Source of the DNA: Bradyrhizobium algeriense
Lineage (GTDB): Bacteria; Pseudomonadota; Alphaproteobacteria; Rhizobiales; Xanthobacteraceae
DNA: 64,000 nt
Direction of reading: 5' to 3'
Assembly (NCBI RefSeq): GCF_036924595.1
Contig: NZ_JAZHRV010000001.1
Coordinates: 1,426,001 to 1,490,000, forward strand
A program made the position numbers and the translations under genes. Below the pieces are notes generated by a model. That model worked only from the letters and a program-made list of their open reading frames with translations. It ran no database searches and was not told where the DNA came from. Positions 17,292-26,945 of the stretch are shown piece after piece. Every line of letters begins with the position of its first letter. Positions within the stretch are counted from its first letter, which is position 1.

Positions 17292-17321
17292 CCCGGGCGA
17301 TCTGTGTGGGGTCGGGCCCGG

Positions 17322-18254
17322 TTAGTGGCCTCTCAGCATGGTCTGGACAATTTCCTCGACCGCATGCGGTGAAATTCCCAGCCGTTCAAATCCCGGCATT
17401 TCCGGTGATTGCATATTGTCGACTTGCATGAGCGCTACTTGATGACGAGTAATTGGCGGGCTCGGCAATATTGCCAAGATCCGCGACAATGCGTGCCACG
17501 CGGCGAAGGGAACGGGGAGAAGAATAGGTTTAACTCCGGCTGCGCGCGCGAGGGCTCTGACGAGCTCCTTATAAGAGTAGACGCGCGGGCCGCCGCACTC
17601 GAACGTGGCACCCGTTGCGGACCCTTGCAATACCTGCGCAATCGCTTCTCCCACGTCTTCCACGTAGGCCGGCTGTAATCTCGTCAGTCCTTGTCCGAAC
17701 ATTGGATAAACGGGGAAGCGCCGGAGGAGCGTGATTATAGCGGTAATGAACGTGTCATCTGGGCCGAACATTACAGCCGGGCGAACGACGGTCGCTCCGG
17801 CAAACGCTGCCCGGACTGCCGACTCGCCCTCGCCGCGTTTGCGGATGTAGAGCGATGACGAGGTCGCATCGGAGCCGATTCCAGAAATGTGTACGAGCCG
17901 TTTGACTTCGGCTTGTTGCGCCTGCGCCGCTATGCGGTGGGCAGCTTCGACATGTACGGAATGAAACGTCGCCCGTCCACGCTCGACATAAAGACTAACT
18001 GCATTCACCACGCCATAAGCGCCGGCAACAGCTCTGGCGATCGATGGCTCGCTATGGATGTTCACTTCGATCGATTCGATCTGGGAATCGTCGGACCCAA
18101 ACAGCTCCCGGCCTCGATCGGGATGTCTCGACGCCACGCGAACGGGAAACTCGTGCCTGCGTAGATGCCGGACTGCTCGGCGGCCAAGAAAGCCGGTCCC
18201 GCCAAACACGACGACAATTTTACCTGTCTGGCTGCGACCGTTCACATTCTCCAC
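17322..18254 (-). CDS. NAD(P)-binding epimerase-like protein (NDUFA9/NmrA type)
   Basis: 310 residues of the extended short-chain dehydrogenase fold. The nucleotide motif is VVFGGTGFLGRRAVRHL; ISGIGS and RKRGEGESAVRAA take the place of the classical catalytic Tyr-Lys segment. VVRPAVMFGPDDTFI is typical of atypical SDRs related to the complex I subunit NDUFA9. The start is GTG. Such proteins act in quinone or lipid metabolism, or as structural NADPH binders. The substrate is not predictable. Confidence 0.8.
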   Translation of the reverse strand: MENVNGRSQTGKIVVVFGGTGFLGRRAVRHLRRHEFPVRVASRHPDRGRELFGSDDSQIESIEVNIHSEPSIARAVAGAYGVVNAVSLYVERGRATFHSVHVEAAHRIAAQAQQAEVKRLVHISGIGSDATSSSLYIRKRGEGESAVRAAFAGATVVRPAVMFGPDDTFITAIITLLRRFPVYPMFGQGLTRLQPAYVEDVGEAIAQVLQGSATGATFECGGPRVYSYKELVRALARAAGVKPILLPVPFAAWHALSRILAILPSPPITRHQVALMQVDNMQSPEMPGFERLGISPHAVEEIVQTMLRGH

Positions 18255-18323
18255 CGACCACGACGGTTGTTAGCTACGGCGCCCCGATATCGCGTACGCC
18301 ATGCGCTTATTGGCGATCATCTG

Positions 18324-18770
18324 TCACATAGCAATCTCTAGAGATGAGGTTTCAGCTATCAGCTGATGGTGACCCTCGTCCACCTTGCCGAACCGCGAGT
18401 TCGCCGGTAGCTGCAGGACGCTCGCGCGCTGATCCTCTCTGAGCCTCGTCACGAGGACGATCCTGCCGTTGGCAAGCTCGAGTGCGTCATGATGCACGTG
18501 CGGTTGGCGGGAGGCGACTCGTCGAAACCGGGCAAGCTGTTCGCCTTGCATGCCAAATCCGAAACTCGGGAAGAGAGGAGCGAAGGCATGGACGGTCTCG
18601 ATTTCGCGTTCAAAGGAGAGTTCGGTACCTGGGAGAATGCAGACTGCCACCCCCGGTTCGCCCACCGCCGCGAAGCCCCGCGTTTCGGTCCCGGGAAATC
18701 GGGTTGAAATTAGCCGGTCGCCCACCTTGGCGGCCCGCGATCCGACAGCGTGAAGACTATAATCACACAT
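18324..18770 (-). CDS. conserved hypothetical protein (MCDYSLH family)
   Basis: 148 residues starting MCDYSLHAVGSRAAKVGDRL, a start pattern I associate with a conserved unknown family of rhizobia. It is soluble, mostly beta by appearance, with segments GFAAVGEPGVAVCILPGTEL and PHVHHDALELANGRIVLV. No signal peptide. It is 69 bases downstream of the epimerase-like gene's start, on the same strand. Function unknown. Confidence 0.7.
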   Translation of the reverse strand: MCDYSLHAVGSRAAKVGDRLISTRFPGTETRGFAAVGEPGVAVCILPGTELSFEREIETVHAFAPLFPSFGFGMQGEQLARFRRVASRQPHVHHDALELANGRIVLVTRLREDQRASVLQLPANSRFGKVDEGHHQLIAETSSLEIAM

Positions 18771-18971
18771 CGAGCATTCTCCCTGGAGACGGATAAACGT
18801 CGCCTGCGAAAAATGGTTTCCCGTGCAATCAGATCGGCCAACCGGAGTGAGCCTCCGTCAAGCCAATCCCGGCCAGTATCTTCACCACTCCGTTCGCCGA
18901 TCCTGACTTGGAAGATGGTGCGGGAAGCTCGCCAAAATGCACAAACGCAAGGAATGATCGTTCGGTCGAGT

Positions 18972-19160
18972 TCAGGCACGTTTGATGGACAACAGCGCAA
19001 GTGTGAGTGAAACGAATCCGGCGAGTTTGATGCCGGCGATGATCATGTGGCCGTTTTCCCAATGTACCCGGATCGTTTCAAAATCCCGTGGAATTGGCCC
19101 CGGCGTCCAGGTCGCCATAACATCATTGGCCGGTTTGACGATCACAAACCAGGCGACCAT
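18972..19160 (-). pseudogene. possible C-terminal fragment of a DUF1772-like membrane protein
   Basis: Product MVAWFVIVKPANDVMATWTP... has a W-x-R-like helix (VHWENGHMIIAGIKLAGF) and a final membrane helix, resembling the C-terminal half of DUF1772/anthrone-oxygenase-like proteins. Only 62 residues are present, where the family has about 150. It overlaps the end of a second hydrophobic frame at 19142-19312, so the two may be halves of one frameshifted gene. Confidence 0.4.
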
Positions 19161-19312
19161 TGCTTCAGACGCGGAATAGATTCGAGCACATCAGCAGAGG
19201 ATGGTCCAAGGCTTAAAGCTGCGATCGTGACGGCGAGCACCGCCCAGAACAGCATAAATCCGTAAGTCATGACTGCCATAACAGCTGGCAAGCCGAGTTG
19301 CTCCACGTTCAT
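19142..19312 (-). pseudogene. hydrophobic N-terminal fragment paired with the frame at 18972
   Basis: 56-residue frame MNVEQLGLPAVMAVMTYGFM... containing one clear membrane helix, ending in a different frame from, and overlapping, the fragment at 18972-19160. Joined by a one-base change they would give a protein of about 110 residues with two or three helices. Either a frameshifted gene or two separate small frames. Confidence 0.3.
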
Positions 19313-19503
19313 GGCCCAAAGGACGGGTGCACCACGAAGAACCGGTGCATCACGGCTCGTAAATCAAACTGCGGCCCGCAGCGCACCTCGCGAGCGAAAT
19401 GGAATCGCTCGGTAGTGTTTGCAAATTGTCCGCCGAATGGCCGTCGTACCTCCGAGGCGCGCCTCCAACGCTGGCGCGCCTCCAAAGCGCCGCTAAACGG
19501 GCT

Positions 19504-19797
19504 TTACCAGTCTGGGCCGATGCCGAAGCTGAACCCCGGCCCATAAACGCCTATGCCCGGCCTGCGATAATAGCCGCGATCGTAGTCGTCATAGTACCGC
19601 GGAGTTGCATAGTAACCATCTCTGATCACCCGACGATCACTCCGGGTATTCCAACATCGGCCGGTGTCGTCACAGATTAGCCGTGCTTGATGAAGGAGGG
19701 GAGAACCGCCTCCGGTTTGAATCTCGTCGGCCGCATATGCATTCGAGGCTATGAGGGCACCGGCGCCGGCGAGCAATGTCAGTGTCAGTTTTCTCAT
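19504..19797 (-). CDS. small secreted Tyr/Gly-rich protein
   Basis: 97 residues. Start at the second ATG (19797), which has AGGAGA at the right distance. MRKLTLTLLAGAGALIASNA is a signal peptide cleaved near NAYAAD. The mature part has CDDTGRCWNTRSDRR and a YYATPRYYDDYDRGYYRRP run, ending GFSFGIGPDW. Similar small periplasmic proteins with Tyr/Arg-rich tails are common in Bradyrhizobium. Function unknown. Confidence 0.7.
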   Translation of the reverse strand: MRKLTLTLLAGAGALIASNAYAADEIQTGGGSPLLHQARLICDDTGRCWNTRSDRRVIRDGYYATPRYYDDYDRGYYRRPGIGVYGPGFSFGIGPDW

Positions 19798-20062
19798 GTC
19801 CATCTCCTCTGGGTGGAAACCCGAAAATGGAAACGCCTCAACCAGGGACGGCGTTCCAGCAAGCGGCCCAAATCAAAAATGTCGCCAGACCGTAATGTTT
19901 CCAGACCGTAATGTTTAATGTTTCCTGCCGGGCGCGATGCCCGATCATTTGGAAGCATTGCGCTCCATCAGCAGCAGCCATGCATTGGCGAAAGGCTGAG
20001 GGGTGGGGTGCGCAATTCAGCCTGCTTACGCGCAATCGCCACTATTTGCTTTGGAACCACTT

Positions 20063-20227
20063 CGGCAGGCGCCAGTTCGCCCAGTGATGAGCGATATACA
20101 AGTCAGGCGGTTGCCAGTCGTCAGTCGAAACAAGCGCCTCGTAGGTATCATGTCGCTGGCTGATGCCGCGATGAAATACGACCCAGCGGCAACAGGCGCC
20201 GCTATGTGCGGCGTAGTCGAGCCCGCG
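20063..20227 (+). pseudogene. CBS-domain protein remnant
   Basis: The frame holds MSDIQVRRLPVVSRNKRLVG followed by IMSLADAAM, the second half of a CBS domain of the kind found in small paired-CBS proteins. The rest of the domain pair and a proper N-terminus are missing, and the frame runs on into unrelated sequence. It is a partial decayed gene just upstream of the HtrA gene. Confidence 0.7.
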
Positions 20228-20434
20228 CGGTTCTCACGTCTCGTCCGCGTAAGAGAGGGATTGCGCCGCTGCATCCTGCAAGGGTTCGGCTGCCAAAAGC
20301 ACATGGAATCCGGAAGCCGAAAGTACGGAAACTGATTCCGTGCGCCTCGGCTGAGATGAGAGAGTTGACCACTTGATGCCATCGGGTGCTGGAGGCCTCC
20401 GGTCAGGTCTGGATTTGGTGTTTGGAGAAAGCTC

Positions 20435-21916
20435 ATGGCCGAAAAACGTACCGCCGGTAAGATGCGCCGCGCCATTCTTGCTGCCTCTATTCTTTCGATC
20501 GGAATTCTCGGAGCAGGAACGGCTGCCTGGCTGGGCGGATCGAGTGCCTGGAGAGAACTGCACTCCTGGTACAATCCCGCGGTTGGCTTTCAATCCGCCG
20601 CCCTGCCAGTGGGCTTTGAAGATCTCGTGGACCGCATCAAGCCGACGGTCGTGGGGGTGCGCGCGAAGGTAGAGCAAGATGCCGAGGACGAGGAGCGGCC
20701 TTCCGGTCGCGACGCGCCCTCGAAGCGTTCCGATGTGCCGATGGGCGGCCGACAGCCCCGTACCGCCACCACTCTCGGGTCAGGCTTCTTCATATCATCG
20801 GATGGATACGCCATGACGACCAGCCATCTGGTCAGGGGCGGCGAAAAAATTGAGGTCATCACCGACGACGGCAGGAGTTACCCTGCCAAGCTGGTTGGCG
20901 CCGACCCGAAAACGGATCTCGCGCTGCTCAAGATAGAGGGCGAAAAGGAATTCCCCGTTGCCCAGATCGCCGACAAGGCGCCTCGGATCGGCGCGCGGGT
21001 TCTTGCCGTCGGCAACCCGTTTGGACTCGGCGGAACGGTGACGGCTGGAATTGTCTCGGCCCGTGCGCGCGACATCCTTGGTCCCTACAACGACTTCATC
21101 CAAATCGATGCGCCGGTCAATCAGGGCAATTCCGGTGGACCGACCTTCGATGTCAGCGGCAAAGTGATTGGCATCAACAGTGCAATATTTTCGCCGACGG
21201 GCGGCTCGGTCGGTGTCGGCTTTGCCATTCCAGCGGAAACGGTCAAGACGATTGCGGACCGACTCAAACAGAAGGGTATCGTCTCCCGTGGCTGGATCGG
21301 CGTCGAGGTTCAGTCGGTGAGTCCCGACATCGTGGACGGTCTCGGTCTCAACAAACCGGTCTACGGCGTCTTGGTCGCCGAAATCCAGCCGGACAGCCCG
21401 GCTGCGAAAGCCGGCATCGCGCCGGGCGACGTCATCACTTCTGTTGCGGGCCAGCTAGCCAGCAATGATCGCGACTTGATAAGGAGAGTCAGCGATATGC
21501 CCCCCGGAAAATCAATCGAGGTCGGCCTGATCCGTCAAAACGAGCAAAAAAATGTCAACGTAACGCTGGGCGAACTCCCTGTTCCTCGCAATGAGAGCCG
21601 CTCGATTGCTGAAAAATCGAAATCACCGACGGCAGATGGCGATAAGCCAAACGTCGGATTGACCCTGATGCCTGCGGAAAACTTTGGCCCTGGTGTCCGA
21701 GGTGTCATCGTCGCCGATCTTGATCCCGGAGGTGTTGCGGCTGAGAGCGGACTTTCGACCGGGGATGTTATTCTCGACGTAGGCGGCAACGCCGTGAAGG
21801 CTCCTGTCGACTTCTACAAGGCGCTGACTGAGGTTCAAAGCAAGGGTAAGCGCATCGCATTGGCGCGGGTAAAGTCAAGCCAGGCAACGCGGTTTGTCGC
21901 TATTCCCGTCAATTGA
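20435..21916 (+). CDS. HtrA/DegP-type periplasmic serine protease
   Basis: 493 residues. An N-terminal membrane anchor or signal (about 10-33) precedes a trypsin-like domain with the full triad: H131 (TTSHLV, where most relatives have TNNHV), D161 (KTDLALLKI) and S233 (GNSGGP). Two PDZ domains follow (about 290-380 and 400-490). It should degrade or refold damaged envelope proteins. The ATG is preceded by GGAG at good spacing. No neighbouring sensor kinase or anti-sigma factor is present. Full length and apparently intact. Confidence 0.9.
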   Translation: MAEKRTAGKMRRAILAASILSIGILGAGTAAWLGGSSAWRELHSWYNPAVGFQSAALPVGFEDLVDRIKPTVVGVRAKVEQDAEDEERPSGRDAPSKRSDVPMGGRQPRTATTLGSGFFISSDGYAMTTSHLVRGGEKIEVITDDGRSYPAKLVGADPKTDLALLKIEGEKEFPVAQIADKAPRIGARVLAVGNPFGLGGTVTAGIVSARARDILGPYNDFIQIDAPVNQGNSGGPTFDVSGKVIGINSAIFSPTGGSVGVGFAIPAETVKTIADRLKQKGIVSRGWIGVEVQSVSPDIVDGLGLNKPVYGVLVAEIQPDSPAAKAGIAPGDVITSVAGQLASNDRDLIRRVSDMPPGKSIEVGLIRQNEQKNVNVTLGELPVPRNESRSIAEKSKSPTADGDKPNVGLTLMPAENFGPGVRGVIVADLDPGGVAAESGLSTGDVILDVGGNAVKAPVDFYKALTEVQSKGKRIALARVKSSQATRFVAIPVN

Positions 21917-21997
21917 CGGATTGAACGTCGCGGCGGGCACATGACTGAGAGTCGAGGGCCGGCCGCCGAGGATCCCGGAGGCCTAATTTACGGACGC

Positions 21998-22648
21998 TCA
22001 GATTGGCGCGCGTTGCAGGAGTTCCTGTACTTCCTTGTCGTCCACTTGGTGAAAATCTTCATAGTAGATGCCCACCGCCGTGAAATCCTCGGGCGTTGCC
22101 AGGCACACCATGTCATCGCATTCGGCACGAAGCATCTCGACCGTTTCCGCGGGCGCCACCGGCGTCGCGAGGACGACGCGCGCGGCGCCCTCGGCGCGAA
22201 CGGCCTGAAGTGCGACCCTTGCGCTCGCGCCCGTGGCAATGCCGTCATCAACGACGATGGCACTGTGTCCGGCGACGGAAACGTGCGGCCGGTCGCTCAA
22301 CCAGAGGCGCCTGCGGCGTTCGATCTTCGCGAGTTCGGCTTCGACGATCCTCGCGAGCTCGGACTTGGATACACCAGCCGTACGCACGACGTCCTCGTTG
22401 ATGACTGTGCGGGGCCGCGCGCCGTCGATCACTGCCCCGGCCGCAAGTTCGGGATGCCACGGCACGCCGATCTTGCGCACCAGCAACAGATCAAGTGGCG
22501 CATGCAGCGCGTGTGCGACCTCGATGCCGACGGGGACGCCGCCACGCGGCAGCGCGAGGACCAGCGGTTGGGCGTGCTCCAGATATCCAAGTTTTTGCGC
22601 CAGTTGCCGGCCAGCATCGCTACGGTCGCGGAACAGATGGTGATTCAT
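21998..22648 (-). CDS. phosphoribosyltransferase-family protein
   Basis: 216 residues. The PRPP-binding loop is AIVVDDGIATGAS; an N-terminal PRGGVPVGIEVAHAL segment and LLLVRKIGVPWHPE match the stand-alone phosphoribosyltransferase-like proteins often found beside stress genes and dienelactone-hydrolase-like genes. The substrate base is not identifiable. It is convergent with the protease gene. Probably intact. Confidence 0.85.
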   Translation of the reverse strand: MNHHLFRDRSDAGRQLAQKLGYLEHAQPLVLALPRGGVPVGIEVAHALHAPLDLLLVRKIGVPWHPELAAGAVIDGARPRTVINEDVVRTAGVSKSELARIVEAELAKIERRRRLWLSDRPHVSVAGHSAIVVDDGIATGASARVALQAVRAEGAARVVLATPVAPAETVEMLRAECDDMVCLATPEDFTAVGIYYEDFHQVDDKEVQELLQRAPI

Positions 22649-23037
22649 GATGGCCGCGTTACTCTCAAATGAGTTTCGAGCCAGCGGCTCGCCAGACCTG
22701 CTTCAGCGCGCCCGGCTCCTAAAAGGTGAGTCGGCCCGGCACAATGCTGAGCTGCTTTTCAGCAGGCACTAGTTCAAGCGCGCGGCAGCCGATCGCCACG
22801 GCGACTCCGCTGTCACGATGAGGTGGCGCCGGCACCTGTGCTGGCGCCAAATTGCCCCGACAGGCGCATTTGCGCTGATCTTCGCGCTGGCCACGGCAGT
22901 CTGCCTCATCAGGGATCATATCGTGACATCGATAGTTATTCCTTGGCCTTATCAGCAACGCAATGACGCCCGGCGGTGTTCCATCAGGAGCTCGTCCGCG
23001 GAGCATCCGTTGAGTACCTTGGCAAGGCGGTGTGCAG
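22649..23037. other. gap with no supported gene
   Basis: About 390 bases upstream of the small membrane protein. Overlapping frames on both strands exist, but none has a ribosome site plus recognisable product. It presumably contains the promoters of the divergent genes at 22648 and 23038. Confidence 0.4.
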
Positions 23038-23217
23038 ATGTCTGAAACGCAGAATCCGGGACCTCAACATTCGGATGGTTCCCGAACCTATCCCGGCGAG
23101 AAGGCACGGCAGGGCGAGATCATCCTGCGCAAGCCATGGATGCGTGTGGTTTTCATAGCCGGCCTTGTGGGTTGCGTTCTTCTGGCCCTGGGCATTCGCA
23201 TCGCTGCGGGGCTCTGA
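23038..23217 (+). CDS. small single-span membrane protein (paralogue of 27386-27619)
   Basis: 59 residues: a hydrophilic Pro/Glu-rich head, then YPGEKARQGEIILRKP, then one membrane helix (VVFIAGLVGCVLLALGI). The motif YP-EKAR-GEIIL plus a FIAGL helix recurs in the gene at 27386. The head is probably cytoplasmic. Such short proteins are numerous in Bradyrhizobium; function unknown. The ATG at 23038 is the first plausible start. Confidence 0.65.
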   Translation: MSETQNPGPQHSDGSRTYPGEKARQGEIILRKPWMRVVFIAGLVGCVLLALGIRIAAGL

Positions 23218-23440
23218 TGCATTCACCCTCGAGGCCAGCCGTGCCGAAGAAGGAGAAGGCATCGCCGGCTGCTGCGCTTCTATGAGGGCGAACGCAAGCT
23301 GCGGCCGCTGGCAGACGTCCAATCGTTATATGATAGGCCATTGCACAACGTGCATGACAAGCTCTGTGATGTGCTGCTGTTCGCGAGCTCTCTAAAGGAC
23401 GCGGGGTGCGGCGCGCGTGATCATCTCTCAGTGGCGTACC

Positions 23441-23692
23441 TCAGCGCGAAACCAGCGCGAGTTCTATGGTTCGCGCCCGTCGATATTCCTGAAAGGCGGC
23501 TATTGCACGGTTCGAAAGCGCCAGCCTGTTTCGCTGACCTTGTTCGATCATTTGTTCAATCTTGCCTATCAGGAACTGATTGACCTCCCCGGGATCATCG
23601 ATCTCGCCGCTGCGTTCGAGAAACTCCCAGGCGATCTGCTTCGCTTCCGTAAGTAGCTGCGGATTGGCATCGTCCTTGAACCATGTCGACAT
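23441..23692 (-). CDS. conserved hypothetical protein (83 aa)
   Basis: Product MSTWFKDDANPQLLTEAKQI... is an all-helical small soluble protein with many charged residues and no membrane helix. The ATG follows a GAGGAAAGACG-like ribosome site. The style (short, acidic, MSTWFKDDAN start) fits unknown proteins of rhizobia. It stands alone. Confidence 0.6.
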   Translation of the reverse strand: MSTWFKDDANPQLLTEAKQIAWEFLERSGEIDDPGEVNQFLIGKIEQMIEQGQRNRLALSNRAIAAFQEYRRARTIELALVSR

Positions 23693-23877
23693 CGTCTTTC
23701 CTCGACCGTTGATCGAGGAACTAGCCGGACCAGGCTTGGTTCCTAAATATCGCTGTCACGGAAAAGATTTGCACGCCGGGACGGAGTTTAGGAACGACAT
23801 GGACGGCAGCTCGTTATTTCGACGGAGCCAGTAGCTTTGGAAAGGAGAAATCCCCCGAAGAAGCGAATGCTCTAAGC

Positions 23878-23918
23878 GCCCCGTCAGTTACTCAGTTAAC
23901 TGGGCGGGGCCTTTTTTT
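23878..23918 (+). terminator. intrinsic terminator without an assigned gene
   Basis: A GC-rich hairpin (arm GCCCCG..CAGTTA, return TAACTGGGCGGGGC) followed by seven T residues. No convincing plus-strand gene ends just before it. It may end a short untranslated RNA or very small gene in 23700-23877. Confidence 0.7.
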
Positions 23919-24024
23919 GCGACCGCGCGCGGTGCCATATCGGGGCTTCGTTCCGGGGAACCAGTTCCCGGCCCGCGCGGTTAGGCCTGACTGGACTGCA
24001 TGCCAAATCGCTTGAGGTGCTGCG

Positions 24025-25188
24025 TTGCATGCACAAACTCAGGAGCGTGGGCCGTCCGCGGACACGACGCGACAGCCTGATCGCCACCCGCAACAGACGT
24101 CTGAACCCGCGCGCGGCGCTGAAGCCGAGCAAGCGGAGCCATCTCCCGGCAAGCAGTCGTGGCGAGAACGGCTGCACGAGCATTGGATCCTGGCAAGCTT
24201 GACGGCATGCGTGCTGTTGATCGCGCTGATTGGCGGAGTTGCGTACTGGTTGCAGGTCCGCCATTTTGAATCGACCGACGATGCGTTCGTGGCTGCGCGC
24301 AGCTTTTCGGTCGCGCCGAAAGTGGGCGGCTATGTTGTCGCGGTGCCGGTCACCGATAACCAGCATGTCAATGCAGGCGATCTGTTGGCTCGCATTGACG
24401 ATCGCGACTACCGAATTGCCGTCGATCAGGCGCAAGCGCAGGTCGCGGTCGCGCAAGCCAACGTCGCCAATATCGACGCGCAGATCGACAGCCAACAGGC
24501 ACAGATCGATCAGGCCAAGGCGCAGCTCAAACAGGCCGAGGCGCAGCTTCAATTTTCAAGAGAGGAGGCCGATCGCGCCGGGGATCTCGTCCAGAAGGGC
24601 GCCGGCACGGTTCAGCGCGCCCAACAGACAAAGTCCGATCTTGAAGCCCAGCAGGCTAACACCAGCCGCGCCAAGGCAGCCGAGATTGGAGCAGAGCTGG
24701 GATTGAAAGTGCTGCAAACCCAGCACAAGAGTGCCGAGGCGTCAAAACAACAAGCGGGCGCCCAGCTCGATCAGGCCAGGCTCAATTTGCAATACACCAA
24801 TGTCCAGGCGGCTCAATCCGGCCGTGTCGTCAAGCTGAGCGGAGCGAAGGGCGCTTTCGCTACCGCGGGGCAAAGCTTGATGATGTTCGTGCCGGATGAA
24901 GTCTGGATCACGGCCAATTACAAGGAGACACAGCTTGCCGACATGCGGCCCGGTCAGCCGGTCGAGATCAGGATCGACGCCTATCCGGGTCGCAAGCTCA
25001 AGGGGCACGTCGATTCGGTGCAGCCAGGTTCGGGCACCGCCTTCAGCCTGTTGCCTGCGGAAAATGCCACCGGCAATTTTGTGAAGGTCGTGCAGCGTGT
25101 TCCGGTCAAGATCGTGGTTGACGACTGGCCGCCCGATATTCCGGTCGGCCCGGGCATGTCGGTCGTGCCCTGGACCAGGGTGCGATGA
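24025..25188 (+). CDS. EmrA/HlyD-type membrane fusion protein
   Basis: 387 residues. A Pro/Gln/Glu-rich cytoplasmic tail (1-50), one membrane helix (about 55-75), a lipoyl-like half (SVAPKVGGYVVAVPVTDNQHVNAGDLL), a long coiled coil rich in Ala and Gln (about 130-240), the second lipoyl half and a beta-barrel ending MSVVPWTRVR. This is the periplasmic adaptor of an MFS drug pump, joining EmrB to an outer-membrane channel. The TTG start has GAGGTGC upstream. The stop overlaps the next start (ATGA). No TolC-type channel gene follows. Confidence 0.88.
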   Translation: MHAQTQERGPSADTTRQPDRHPQQTSEPARGAEAEQAEPSPGKQSWRERLHEHWILASLTACVLLIALIGGVAYWLQVRHFESTDDAFVAARSFSVAPKVGGYVVAVPVTDNQHVNAGDLLARIDDRDYRIAVDQAQAQVAVAQANVANIDAQIDSQQAQIDQAKAQLKQAEAQLQFSREEADRAGDLVQKGAGTVQRAQQTKSDLEAQQANTSRAKAAEIGAELGLKVLQTQHKSAEASKQQAGAQLDQARLNLQYTNVQAAQSGRVVKLSGAKGAFATAGQSLMMFVPDEVWITANYKETQLADMRPGQPVEIRIDAYPGRKLKGHVDSVQPGSGTAFSLLPAENATGNFVKVVQRVPVKIVVDDWPPDIPVGPGMSVVPWTRVR

Positions 25189-26849
25189 CAGACGTCTCGG
25201 ACGGAACGAACTCCTCCTGGTCGCCAGAGCGTTCCGCGGCTGGCGGACATAATCCCTATCTCATCGCCTTCGTGGTCTCGATCGCAACCTTCATGGAGGT
25301 TTTGGACACCACAATTGCCAATGTCGCGTTGCGTCATATCGCCGGCGGGTTGGCCGTTGGCATCGACGAGAGCACTTACGTCATCACGAGTTATCTCGTT
25401 GCCAACGCGATCGTGCTGTCGATTTCGGGCTGGCTGTCTACGGTTATCGGCCGCAAGCGATTTTACATGATTTGCGTGGCAACGTTCGCCTTTGCGTCGT
25501 TGTTGTGCGGATTTGCCCGGAGCCTCGAATCTCTGGTTCTATTCCGCATCCTGCAGGGACTTGGCGGGGGAGGGATGGCGACTAGTGAGCAGGCGATTCT
25601 TGCCGATTCATTCCCACCCGCCAAGCGCGGCCAGGCCTTCGCCATCTACGGCGTAGCGGTCGTGGTCGCCCCTGTCATAGGTCCGACGCTGGGCGGATGG
25701 ATCACCGACACCTATTCCTGGCATTGGGTTTTCCTGATCAACGTTCCGATGGGAATGTTGTCGCTGTTCCTTGTCGGGACGCTGGTTAGAGAGCCTTCGG
25801 GCGCCGAAGAAGAGCGGCACGAGCTCCTGAAAAACGGTCTGCGTGTCGATTATATCGGCTTCGTGCTGGTCGCGATCGGGCTTGGTTCGCTCGAATTCGT
25901 CCTTGACCAGGGACAGCGCAAGGACTGGTTCGGATCCAATATGATCCTCGGATTCGCGCTTGTCTCGGCGTTCTGCTTGCTGGCGCTCATACCGTGGGAA
26001 TTGACCCGAAAGGATCCAATCGTCGACATCCGGCTGTTGGGACGCCGCCACTTCGGCGCCTGCTTCCTCGTTATGCTCGGCACCGGAGCCGTGCTGATCT
26101 CGACGACGCAGCTATTGCCGCAACTGCTGCAGACCGAACTCGGGTACACCGCGATGCTGGCCGGATTGGCCCTTTCGCCCGGTGGGATATTCACGCTGAT
26201 GATGATGCCGATCGTCGGAAAACTGGTCGGCGTCGTGCAGCCGAAATACCTGATCATGATAGGCGCGTGTATTGTCGCACTTGCGATGTGGCACCTCACC
26301 GGCTTGAACAGCGATATCACCTATTCCTACGCTGCGTGGTCGCGCATCTTCCTCGCGCTGGGGTTACCGTTCCTGTTCCTGCCGGTCACGACCGCGTCCT
26401 ACGACGGCTTGCCGCCGGACAAAACCAATCAGGCGTCAGCTCTGATCAACGTTGCCCGCAACATCGGGGGATCGATGGGAGTTGCGTTGGCGCAGAGTGT
26501 CCTGGCGCAGCGTCAGCAGTTCCATCAGAGCCGTCTGATCGAACATGCGGGGCCGTCCGATATCGGTTATCAGCAGACCGTCGATGCCGTGACGCGCTAT
26601 TTCCAGTCGCAAGGCTCGAACGCCACCGAGGCAACGTCACAGGCGGTCGCGTGGGTGGGCCAAACCTTGCAGCCGCAGGTCGACTTCCTCGCTTATATCG
26701 ATGTGTTCTGGACACTGGCAATCATCGGCGGTTTGATGATTCCACTTGCACTCATCCTCAAGCCGATCGACTTGAGCGCCAGCGAAAGGGCATTAGAGGT
26801 GAGGCTTCAAATCGCTCCTCTACCGACGCTTCGAGCGAAAAGAGGCTAG
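25185..26849 (+). CDS. EmrB/QacA-type MFS drug exporter (DHA2 family)
   Basis: 554 residues with about 14 membrane helices. TTIANVALRHIAGGL and GWLSTVIGRKRFYMI are the helix 1 and loop 2-3 motifs of DHA2 transporters. GPTLGGWITDTYSWHWVFLI is the helix 5 antiporter motif. It is translated from an ATGA overlap with the adaptor gene, so the pair is an operon exporting hydrophobic compounds. The regulator is not obvious: no MarR or TetR gene is adjacent. Confidence 0.9.
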   Translation: MTDVSDGTNSSWSPERSAAGGHNPYLIAFVVSIATFMEVLDTTIANVALRHIAGGLAVGIDESTYVITSYLVANAIVLSISGWLSTVIGRKRFYMICVATFAFASLLCGFARSLESLVLFRILQGLGGGGMATSEQAILADSFPPAKRGQAFAIYGVAVVVAPVIGPTLGGWITDTYSWHWVFLINVPMGMLSLFLVGTLVREPSGAEEERHELLKNGLRVDYIGFVLVAIGLGSLEFVLDQGQRKDWFGSNMILGFALVSAFCLLALIPWELTRKDPIVDIRLLGRRHFGACFLVMLGTGAVLISTTQLLPQLLQTELGYTAMLAGLALSPGGIFTLMMMPIVGKLVGVVQPKYLIMIGACIVALAMWHLTGLNSDITYSYAAWSRIFLALGLPFLFLPVTTASYDGLPPDKTNQASALINVARNIGGSMGVALAQSVLAQRQQFHQSRLIEHAGPSDIGYQQTVDAVTRYFQSQGSNATEATSQAVAWVGQTLQPQVDFLAYIDVFWTLAIIGGLMIPLALILKPIDLSASERALEVRLQIAPLPTLRAKRG

Positions 26850-26945
26850 AATATCAACGTTGCCTTATTAACGCCCTTGCGCAACGCAACGGCATTGCGC
26901 TTGATATTCGCAGCCTTTTTCCTCATTTAAGTTGGTGGTGAGAAA

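Noticed and set aside
19458..19490. Direct repeat GGCGCGCCTCCAA and other 11-16-base duplications near 19.3-19.9 kb
   Set aside because: Short, two copies only, and without link to a gene or element.
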